From contig CAMFZK010000012.1 of NCBI GenBank assembly GCA_946006915.1, positions 1 through 14,203 of the forward strand: a DNA stretch of 14,203 nucleotides, read 5' to 3'. The position numbers and the translations under genes were made by a program. Origin of the DNA: an uncultured Clostridia bacterium. GTDB taxonomy: Bacteria; Bacillota; Clostridia; Oscillospirales; Acutalibacteraceae. The notes beneath the pieces are model-generated. The model did not search any database. It saw nothing but the letters and a program-made list of their open reading frames with translations, and was not told the DNA's origin. Of the stretch, positions 5,836 to 11,927 are shown in pieces (position 1 is the stretch's first letter; the number at the start of each line of letters is the position of its first letter).

Positions 5836-6051
5836 TTAAAGTTCAAAATCTTCGGGTTTATAGTTTTCGCTTATTTTCGGCATTTGCGGTATTCTTTTAA
5901 GCGGGTCGTATTTATAACTGCGGCAATAATCACGCAGTTCGGTCACCCCGTGTTTTTTGCATAAAATATCACCGCCGTATTCCAAATGGCTGCCGTGCAT
6001 ACAGTATTCGCAGGAGGGGGGTAACTTTTTATTAAAAACAGATTTTGCCAT
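5836..6051 (-). CDS. Small conserved four-cysteine protein of unknown function
   Basis: A 71-residue cytoplasmic protein with C14-x2-C17-x13-C31-x11-C43, a spacing compatible with a small zinc-binding unit, followed by a YDPLKR motif and an acidic tail (YKPEDFEL). I recall similar short proteins in Ruminococcaceae-type genomes (ILCKK and the YDPLKRxP motif) but know no assigned role. Start: AAGGAAG (complement of 6059-6065) is 7 nt upstream of ATG 6051; the longer frame starting at 6105 would overlap ylbJ and has no site. It lies 22 nt behind ylbJ on the same strand, so the two are probably cotranscribed. Neither function nor metal binding can be proved from sequence. Confidence 0.8.
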   Translation of the reverse strand: MAKSVFNKKLPPSCEYCMHGSHLEYGGDILCKKHGVTELRDYCRSYKYDPLKRIPQMPKISENYKPEDFEL

Positions 6052-6073
6052 AAATACACTTCCTTTTAATATA

Positions 6074-7060
6074 TCATACCAAATCTTCAAGCAAATTACC
6101 AGCATAATTTTTGCCGTAAACCGAAATAATGAAAATTATCCCCATAATAATAAGCGAAATTGCGGCGGCGGGGGTGGCAGACGAAAAGGTGTAGTTTGCC
6201 GTTATTCCGTTAGAAAAGGTGGGTACTTTAATTTTTAAAACCTTTATTAACAAAAGCGTAAAACTGCCCGACAAAACGCCGTGCAATATGCGGAACAAAG
6301 CGAATTTAATATAGTTTATTTTAAAACTTTTAACCTGGCTTAACACCTGAAACCAAACGCAAAATCCGGCGAAACCCAGCATGAAGGAAATAAAAATCAG
6401 GTTTTTGTTATGGGTTACGGCGTTTGTAACTTCAAGCAAGAAACCGAAATTCTTTAAAATCGGAAAATTTTTTGAATAAAAATTCAGGTAGTTTAGAATT
6501 ACCGAAAAAATAACAACAAACGAGCTAATAGAAATAACCGCCGAAGCACTCTCACTGACCGACAGTACAAAGTTTTCTATAATACCGTAATCTGTTTTTT
6601 GGACTTTTTTGGGGGTAATTTTCGGTTTTCGAGAAAGCAAAAATAGAACAAAAGATGCCGAAATGTGCGAAAAAAAGAGGATATATCCTAATTTTTTACT
6701 GTCAAGTATTCCGCTTCCCACCGCTAAGATAATAAAGGCAGGACCGGCGTTTACACAGTAGTTTAGCATTGTTTCTGCCGTAGTTTTATCAATTTTTTTA
6801 AGTTCTACCGCACTGTTTAAAACTTTAGCGCCTATTGGATAACCCCCTATAAGCGAAAGCAAAAAAACCGAAAAACGGTTAGAACCCAAAAAGGAGCAGT
6901 TTAAAACAAACAAAACAAAAACCGAAAAGGGGAAAATGCTTGGGATAATAACGTTGGAAGACAACATAAGCCCGTAAACCGCACCGTCTTTGCAAACCGT
7001 AGGGTTTATTACCATTAAAACCAAAACCGCAATACCTGCCGAAAATACCGCTTTTTTCAT
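6074..7060 (-). CDS. ylbJ: Sporulation integral membrane protein YlbJ family
   Basis: A 328-residue polytopic membrane protein with roughly eight hydrophobic segments. The family-like signatures are NVIIPSIFPFSVFVLFVL, then LLSLIGGYPIGAKV with the GGYP(I/M)GAK motif, and later ETMLNYCVNAGPAFI with NAGP; these are shared by YlbJ and the nucleoside-recognition (GATE) type membrane proteins. In Bacillus YlbJ is a mother-cell protein made under sigma-E and needed for spore heat resistance. This copy is shorter than Bacillus YlbJ (about 400 residues). AGGTGG (complement of 7064-7069) precedes the ATG. It is transcribed away from yqfC-yqfD across 73 bp and is followed by the small four-cysteine gene. 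Its transported substrate, if any, is unknown. Confidence 0.82.
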   Translation of the reverse strand: MKKAVFSAGIAVLVLMVINPTVCKDGAVYGLMLSSNVIIPSIFPFSVFVLFVLNCSFLGSNRFSVFLLSLIGGYPIGAKVLNSAVELKKIDKTTAETMLNYCVNAGPAFIILAVGSGILDSKKLGYILFFSHISASFVLFLLSRKPKITPKKVQKTDYGIIENFVLSVSESASAVISISSFVVIFSVILNYLNFYSKNFPILKNFGFLLEVTNAVTHNKNLIFISFMLGFAGFCVWFQVLSQVKSFKINYIKFALFRILHGVLSGSFTLLLIKVLKIKVPTFSNGITANYTFSSATPAAAISLIIMGIIFIISVYGKNYAGNLLEDLV

Positions 7061-7073
7061 AACACCACCTATG

Positions 7074-7102
7074 AATTATTTTATAGTATTTTTCATAGCA
7101 TT
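7074..7102 (+). promoter_or_regulatory. Possible sigma-E-like promoter of yqfC-yqfD (weak)
   Basis: AATTATT (7074-7080), a 13-nt spacer and CATAGCATT (7094-7102) resemble the sigma-E pattern (ATATT-like -35, 13-14 nt, CATACAATA-like -10) with about six of nine matches in the -10. It fits the mother-cell control known for yqfC and yqfD in Bacillus. No good sigma-A pair is seen in the same gap. Confidence 0.3.
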
Positions 7103-7133
7103 ATAACAGTTATTGTAAATTGGAGTGTTATTC

Positions 7134-7433
7134 TTGGGTAAAAAATTTAAAATAGAAAAATCCGAAAAAAAGGAAAAGTGGAATTTATTTAAATTAAATT
7201 CCGCTGTTTTAGACGACGATTTAATAAAAGGACCGCATATTGAACTGTTTTGTAACAACCAAATTGTAGTGGACGGGTGTTTAGGTGTTTACGAATATAA
7301 CGATACATATTTAAAACTGCGGTTATCTAAAGGGGCTTTGGTGCTTTGCGGTGAAAGGTTTGATATTGTAACCTATGAAGAAAAAACAATAACCGTAAAG
7401 GGGAAAATAAATTCGCTTGAATTTTGCTTGTAG
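7134..7433 (+). CDS. yqfC: Sporulation protein YqfC
   Basis: A basic, 99-residue soluble protein. Its C-terminal two thirds (IELFCNNQIVVDGCLGVYEYND, then LRLSKGALVLCGERFDI and ITVKGKINSLEF, given here as short motifs) show the repeated beta-rich pattern of YqfC proteins, which have about 95 residues. It is immediately followed by yqfD, its usual partner. Start: GGAG (7122-7125) is 8 nt before TTG 7134, giving MGKKFKIEK, the usual lysine-rich N-terminus; GTG 7125 overlaps the site and is less likely. The yqfC stop and the yqfD ribosome binding site overlap, which suggests coupled translation. The molecular role is not known in any species; in Bacillus it belongs to the sigma-E regulon. Confidence 0.85.
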   Translation: MGKKFKIEKSEKKEKWNLFKLNSAVLDDDLIKGPHIELFCNNQIVVDGCLGVYEYNDTYLKLRLSKGALVLCGERFDIVTYEEKTITVKGKINSLEFCL

Positions 7434-7442
7434 GTGGGTTTT

Positions 7443-8600
7443 ATGCTGTATCTTTATAGATTTTTTTGCGGAATTTTAGAGGTTGAATTTTTTGGAATAT
7501 ACCCTGAAAAAATTATAAATTTGTGTGCAAAAAACCGAATAGCCGTTTGGAATGTGCATTACGGCAACAACAAAATACGGCTTTTTATTACGGTAAAGGA
7601 TTTCAAAAGGTTGCCGAAAATTTTAAAAAGAAGCGGTTTGCGGTTACATATTTTAAATAAAAAGGGCTTTCCGTTTTTTATTAACCGCTATAAACGGCGG
7701 TTTGGCATTTTTACGGGCATTGTAATTTTCTTTGCGGTTTTGCAGTTTATGTCGGGCTTTATTTGGATAATAGAAGTAGAGGGAAACAAAACCGTAACCG
7801 ACAGGGAAATACTTGCAATTTGTAAAGATTTAGGCATTAAAACCGGCGTCAAAAGAAACAGTATAGACACTAAAAACACACCGCAGGATTTACTTTTAAA
7901 AATGGATAAACTTTCTTGGGGAAGTTTTAATATTGAGGGGTGCAAACTAACCGTAAATGTAACCGAAATTGTCCCTAAAACAGAGGATAACACGGTTGCC
8001 ACCAACCTAAAAGCCGCAAAGGACGGTATTATAGAAAAAATTGACGTAACAAGCGGTAATCCGGTTGTAAAGGTGGGGGATATTGTTAAAAAAGGCGACC
8101 TTTTGGTTTCGGGTATAACCGAAACCATGAGCGAAACAAAATTTGTTCATTCAATCGGTACGGTTACGGCAAAAACCGAAGAAACAATCACCGTCTTTGA
8201 ACCGTTTATAACGAGAACCGAAACCCTCACCGGCAAAACGGCAAAAAGGCGGGTTTTGGAAATTTTCGGTATAAAAATTCCGCTTTACATAGGAAAAGAA
8301 AAGGGAAATTTTAGAACCGAAGTTGACTGCAAAAACTTAAAACTATTGTCCCAAAATATTCCTATAAAAATTTACACTAAAAAGTTTATTTTTGTAAAAA
8401 AGGAAAAATACACACGGGATTATAATCAACTTTGCGAACAACTGTGGGAGCGCTTGGAAAAAGAAAGCAAAACCAAAAATTTTAATGTGAAAAGCAAAGA
8501 TTTTACCCAAAACGAAAAAGGTGTAACCCTAACCGCCGTTATAACCAAAACCGAAGATATAACATATAGCGAAAATCTTATATTTACTATTGGAAAATGA
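7443..8600 (+). CDS. yqfD: Sporulation protein YqfD (stage IV type)
   Basis: A 385-residue membrane protein close to the family length of about 390-400. It has a conserved N-terminal domain (LYLYRFFCGILEVEFFGIYPE; INLCAKNRIAVWNV), one transmembrane segment at about residues 88-110, and then a large, probably exported or intermembrane domain with IEVEGNKTVTDREIL, KLSWGSFNIEG, the PVVKVGDIVKKGDLLVSG biotinyl/lipoyl-like hairpin (about residues 200-220), and EIFGIKIPLYIG. These are typical of YqfD, which is expressed in the mother cell. Start: AGGTGG (7432-7437) lies 5 nt before ATG 7443; the upstream GTG 7434 lies inside that site. It is followed by phoH, whose promoter overlaps the yqfD end. 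Confidence 0.88.
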   Translation: MLYLYRFFCGILEVEFFGIYPEKIINLCAKNRIAVWNVHYGNNKIRLFITVKDFKRLPKILKRSGLRLHILNKKGFPFFINRYKRRFGIFTGIVIFFAVLQFMSGFIWIIEVEGNKTVTDREILAICKDLGIKTGVKRNSIDTKNTPQDLLLKMDKLSWGSFNIEGCKLTVNVTEIVPKTEDNTVATNLKAAKDGIIEKIDVTSGNPVVKVGDIVKKGDLLVSGITETMSETKFVHSIGTVTAKTEETITVFEPFITRTETLTGKTAKRRVLEIFGIKIPLYIGKEKGNFRTEVDCKNLKLLSQNIPIKIYTKKFIFVKKEKYTRDYNQLCEQLWERLEKESKTKNFNVKSKDFTQNEKGVTLTAVITKTEDITYSENLIFTIGK

Positions 8601-8618
8601 AAAGTGTTGTGGTATACT
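8590..8618 (+). promoter_or_regulatory. Internal sigma-A promoter for phoH
   Basis: TTGGAA (8590-8595), a 17-nt spacer ending in an extended -10 TGG, then TATACT (8613-8618). It overlaps the last codons of yqfD and would allow phoH-ybeY-era to be made during growth, independent of the sporulation genes upstream. Confidence 0.7.
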
Positions 8619-8647
8619 AAAGTAAGAAAATGCCAAGGAGTAAGAAT

Positions 8648-9607
8648 ATGTTTGAAAAAACCGTAGATATTGAACGCATTGAACAGTTAATAAACCTGTT
8701 TGGAAATTTTGACCAAAATATTAAATCGGTTGAAAAGAAATACAATGTAACGGTAACTTCTCACGGCAGTCAAATTAAGGTTAAGGGCGAAGTGGAGGAT
8801 GTTGTAAACGCCATTCGCACCATTGAATGTTTAATAACCATAATTAACAAAGGCGAACCGATAACCGACCAAACGGTGGAATATGCCGCAAATTTAGTGC
8901 AGGACGGCGAAGACAATAAAATAGGAAGTTTACTAAGTGCCGACTGTATTTGCATAACTTCCAAAGGCAGACCCGTAAAACCCAAAACTTTGGGACAAAG
9001 AAAGTATGTAGAGGCAATAAAAAACAATACCATAACAATTGGTATAGGTCCTGCGGGTACCGGCAAAACCTATTTGGCGGTGGCAGAAGCGGTAGCGGCT
9101 TTCCGTGCCAAACAGGTAAACCGCATTATACTGACACGTCCCGCAGTTGAAGCGGGGGAAAGATTGGGCTTTTTGCCGGGTGATTTGCAACAAAAAATCG
9201 ACCCCTATTTAAGACCGCTTTACGATGCACTTTTTGATATGCTGGGTGCGGAAAATTTCCAAAAATGCCAAGAACGGGGAGATATTGAAGTAGCGCCTTT
9301 GGCATATATGCGCGGCAGAACTTTGGACGACAGTTTTATAATTTTAGACGAAGCCCAAAACACCACCTGCGAACAAATGAAAATGTTTTTAACCCGTTTG
9401 GGATTCAATTCCAAAGCGGTTGTAACCGGGGATATTACCCAATTAGACTTGCCCGACGGCAAAAAATCCGGACTTAAAGATGCGGTAAAAATTTTAAAGA
9501 ATATTGACGATATTGCAATTATGCGTCTTAACGACCGAGATGTTGTACGGCATCGGCTTGTGCGGGAAATTATAAAAGCGTATGAAAGAAGCGGAGAAAA
9601 CAAATGA
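8648..9607 (+). CDS. phoH: PhoH family P-loop ATPase
   Basis: A cytoplasmic ATPase of 319 residues. The N-terminal 100 residues contain a KH-like nucleic-acid-binding region (KKYNVTVTSHGSQIKVKGE). The C-terminal PhoH domain has Walker A GPAGTGKT at residues 134-141, then the RPAVEAGERLGFLPGDLQQKIDPYLRPLYDAL stretch (motifs RPAVEAGE and LGFLPGD), Walker B with DEAQN at 234-238, and TGDITQLDLP. PhoH proteins are linked to RNA metabolism and ribosome maturation with YbeY; the exact reaction is not settled. Start: AAGGAG (8635-8640) is 7 nt before ATG 8648, so ATG 8630, which lies upstream of this site, is not the start. It overlaps ybeY by 4 nt (ATGA). Confidence 0.95.
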   Translation: MFEKTVDIERIEQLINLFGNFDQNIKSVEKKYNVTVTSHGSQIKVKGEVEDVVNAIRTIECLITIINKGEPITDQTVEYAANLVQDGEDNKIGSLLSADCICITSKGRPVKPKTLGQRKYVEAIKNNTITIGIGPAGTGKTYLAVAEAVAAFRAKQVNRIILTRPAVEAGERLGFLPGDLQQKIDPYLRPLYDALFDMLGAENFQKCQERGDIEVAPLAYMRGRTLDDSFIILDEAQNTTCEQMKMFLTRLGFNSKAVVTGDITQLDLPDGKKSGLKDAVKILKNIDDIAIMRLNDRDVVRHRLVREIIKAYERSGENK

Positions 9608-10086
9608 CTGTTAAAGTAAACATAACCGATAAACAAAAGGGTGTAAAACTGCCCAAGGGAACACGTCTTTTAATAAGAAAAGCGTGTAAAACAACACTTA
9701 TTTATGAAAATTTCGGCTATAATGCGGAAATTGACGTAAGCATTGTGGACGATGAAACCATAAAGCAACTAAACCGTGAATTTAGGAATATTGATAATTC
9801 TACCGATGTTTTGTCCTTTCCGTTAGGCGAAAACGGAATTTACGATAAAAACCCCGAAACCGGTGCTTGTTTGCTGGGAGATATTGTAATTTCAATAGAC
9901 CACGCACTTCACCAAGCCGATTTATACGGCCATTCGATTGAGCGTGAAATTGCCTTTTTAACGGTACATTCAATGCTTCATCTTTTGGGTTATGACCACG
10001 TAAACGGCGGACTGGAGGAAGCCGAAATGTTTGAAAAGCAAGAAGCAATACTTGATACTTTAGGACTTGCAATAATTAAATTATAA
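9604..10086 (+). CDS. ybeY: Endoribonuclease YbeY, rRNA maturation factor
   Basis: A 160-residue single-domain metalloprotein. The zinc motif HSMLHLLGYDH places ligands at H122, H126 and H132. The upstream NREFRNIDNSTDVLSFPL and LLGDIVIS segments are equally typical. YbeY is a single-strand-specific endoribonuclease needed for 16S rRNA 3'-end processing and 70S quality control, and acts together with Era. GGAG (9593-9596) precedes the ATG by 7 nt. The start overlaps the phoH stop as ATGA, which implies translational coupling, and era begins 10 nt after the stop. In Bacillus dgkA and cdd lie between ybeY and era; they are absent here. Confidence 0.96.
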   Translation: MTVKVNITDKQKGVKLPKGTRLLIRKACKTTLIYENFGYNAEIDVSIVDDETIKQLNREFRNIDNSTDVLSFPLGENGIYDKNPETGACLLGDIVISIDHALHQADLYGHSIEREIAFLTVHSMLHLLGYDHVNGGLEEAEMFEKQEAILDTLGLAIIKL

Positions 10087-10096
10087 GGAAAACTAT

Positions 10097-11017
10097 ATGA
10101 AAGAAACATCTGCTTTTATTACCATTATAGGACGTCCGAATGTCGGCAAATCCTCCTTACTTAATAAAATTTTAGGGCAAAAGGTTGCCATTGTTTCGGA
10201 TAAATCACAAACCACACGCACTAAAATTATGGGCATTAAGACCGACGGTGAAAACCAACTTGTGTTTATTGATACCCCGGGTTTTCACAAACCCCGAAAC
10301 GAACTTGACAAAAATATGAACAGGGCGGTAGGCGACGGTATGGCAGATGTTGACGCCGCCGTATTAGTGGTAGAAGCCAACCCCAAATTCAGTTTTGACA
10401 GGGACAATTTACCCCCTGCCGAACTTGAACTTATAAAAGAACTTAAAAAACGAAAATTAAAAGCAATACTTATTATAAATAAAATTGACCTTTTGCCCGA
10501 AAAGCAAGAACTGCTTAATATGATAACGGCGTACACTAAAGTGTTCGATTTTGAAACGGTTGTTCCGCTTTCGGCAAAAACGGGGGACGGTATTGACGCA
10601 TTGCTTTATGAAATTAAAAAGTTTTCAAAGCCGTCACCCCACTATTTTCCGGACGGCGATGTAACCGACCAACCCGAAAAGGTTATGGTTGCCGAAATGA
10701 TAAGGGAAAAACTGCTTTTAACCTTGGAAAGGGAAGTGCCTCACGGAATTGCGGTTGATTTGGAACGGTTCTTTGAGCGTGACACGGCAGACGGCGAACC
10801 GATTGTGGAAGTTGAGGCAACCATTATTTGCGAAAAAGATTCCCACAAGGGAATAATTATCGGCAAAGGCGGTTCAATGCTTAAGCGGATAGGAATTATG
10901 GCACGAAAGGATATTGAGGCATTTTTCGGTATCCGTGCAACTGTTAAATTATGGGTAAAGGTTAAGGAAGATTGGCGTAACAGACAGGGTCTTATCCATA
11001 CCTTCGGTTTAGACTAA
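10097..11017 (+). CDS. era: GTPase Era
   Basis: A 306-residue ribosome-assembly GTPase. G1 GRPNVGKS lies at residues 12-19, the switch I threonines follow (SQTTRTKI), G3 is DTPG at 59-62, G4 is NKID at 128-131, and G5 SAKTG comes about residue 157. The C-terminal KH domain is present with IIIGKGGSMLKRIG near residue 250 and ends in WVKVKEDWRN. Era binds the 3' end of 16S rRNA near the anti-Shine-Dalgarno sequence during 30S maturation. AAGGA (10085-10089) precedes the ATG by 7 nt and overlaps the ybeY stop. Length and motifs are complete. It is followed, after about 50 nt, by yqzL and recO. Confidence 0.98.
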   Translation: MKETSAFITIIGRPNVGKSSLLNKILGQKVAIVSDKSQTTRTKIMGIKTDGENQLVFIDTPGFHKPRNELDKNMNRAVGDGMADVDAAVLVVEANPKFSFDRDNLPPAELELIKELKKRKLKAILIINKIDLLPEKQELLNMITAYTKVFDFETVVPLSAKTGDGIDALLYEIKKFSKPSPHYFPDGDVTDQPEKVMVAEMIREKLLLTLEREVPHGIAVDLERFFERDTADGEPIVEVEATIICEKDSHKGIIIGKGGSMLKRIGIMARKDIEAFFGIRATVKLWVKVKEDWRNRQGLIHTFGLD

Positions 11018-11072
11018 TTTTTTCCTATACTAATTTCCGAAAATCATATAAAACTATTTTTAGGTGATGGTT

Positions 11073-11237
11073 TTGGAAATTGAAAATGCTTGGCTTCGCT
11101 TTATGAAAAGCGGAAAAGTAACCGATTATTTGGATTTTGTAAATTCTTGCAAGGAGAATAAAATAAGTGACGGAAGTTCAAACTCGTTTTACAACAGAGG
11201 CACTTGTAATAAAGGAAATGAATGTAGGGGAGAGTGA
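11073..11237 (+). CDS. yqzL: YqzL-like small protein
   Basis: A short reading frame of 54 codons from TTG 11073 (56 from ATG 11067). The start region reads MEIENAWLRFMKSGKVTDYLDF, matching the YqzL pattern of a tryptophan, a (K/T)SG or TG step and a D/AYL motif. YqzL proteins (about 45-55 residues) sit between era and recO in many Firmicutes, exactly as here, and have no known function. AGGTGAT (11062-11068) is 4 nt before TTG 11073; the in-frame ATG 11067 overlaps that site and is less likely. The frame continues 71 nt into recO in another phase and ends NKGNECRGE. The tail after residue 31 may be poorly conserved because it is constrained by recO. Confidence 0.68.
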   Translation: MEIENAWLRFMKSGKVTDYLDFVNSCKENKISDGSSNSFYNRGTCNKGNECRGE

Positions 11238-11922
11238 CCGTTTGGTTACTCTCTTTACCCGTGATTACGGCATTATTAAAGCATTTGCGAGCGGTGCTAA
11301 AAACATTAAATCTAAAAAAGGTTCGGCTACAAGTTTGCTTACATACGCAAGTTTTACAATTAAACGCAAAAACGAAAGTTACAGAATTTACGAAGCAACC
11401 CCCATTACAATGTTTTTCGGTGCGGGGAGCGATATTGTAGTTTTAACCCTTTCGCAGTATTTTTGCGAATTGGCAAATGTTTTTGCGGTTGCGGGAACAC
11501 CGAATACCGAACTTTTACGGCTTATTTTAAATTCACTTCATTTTTTAACAAAGGAAAAGCGTTATCCGCCCCTTATAAAAGCTGTAACCGAACTTCGCTG
11601 TGCGGTAATTTCGGGTTACAGCCCTAATTTAATTGCCTGTGACGGTTGCGGTAAATTTGAAGACGATATTATGTATTTCGGAATAATCGACGGCGAACTT
11701 AAATGCCAAACGTGCGAAAAGCAGGGGGAATATCTGCCCTTGGACCGCACAATTCTTTCGGCTATGCGGCATATAGTTTACTCGGAATTTCAAAAATTAT
11801 ATTCTTTTGAAATACCTAATGATAAAGCAAAAATCCTTTCGGATATTACGGGCAAATATATAACGGTGCAAACCGACCATAAATTTTCAACTTTAGAATT
11901 TTACGAAACTATTAAGGAGTAA
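11167..11922 (+). CDS. recO: DNA repair protein RecO
   Basis: A 251-residue protein of the RecFOR pathway that loads RecA on SSB-coated gaps and anneals complementary strands. The N-terminal OB fold starts with TEALVIKEMNVGESDRLVTLFT (motif VGESDRLVTLFTRDYG) and continues IIKAFASGAKN. The middle is helical, and a zinc-finger-like set lies at C158-x2-C161 and C180-x2-C183 (CDGCG, CQTC). Length and order match the family. The start is GTG 11167 with AAGGAG (11151-11156) 10 nt upstream; a later ATG (11218) would remove the conserved N-terminal strand. It overlaps yqzL by 71 nt and lies 5 nt before the mutS2 TTG, whose ribosome binding site is the recO end. Confidence 0.95.
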   Translation: MTEVQTRFTTEALVIKEMNVGESDRLVTLFTRDYGIIKAFASGAKNIKSKKGSATSLLTYASFTIKRKNESYRIYEATPITMFFGAGSDIVVLTLSQYFCELANVFAVAGTPNTELLRLILNSLHFLTKEKRYPPLIKAVTELRCAVISGYSPNLIACDGCGKFEDDIMYFGIIDGELKCQTCEKQGEYLPLDRTILSAMRHIVYSEFQKLYSFEIPNDKAKILSDITGKYITVQTDHKFSTLEFYETIKE

Positions 11923-11927
11923 CGGTT

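Noticed and set aside
7061..7133. Sigma-E promoter for ylbJ on the minus strand (AATACTATA, TTATAAT)
   Set aside because: The -10-like element looks fair, but the only -35-like sequence is about 9 nt away, too close for sigma-E spacing.
9220..9636. 138-codon minus-strand frame opposite phoH and ybeY
   Set aside because: Serine/isoleucine-rich antisense shadow with no recognisable domain; phoH is well supported on the other strand.
11018..11066. Possible promoter between era and yqzL (TATACT at 11026-11031)
   Set aside because: The matching -35 position reads TTCGGT, a poor match; readthrough from the phoH promoter is enough to explain expression.
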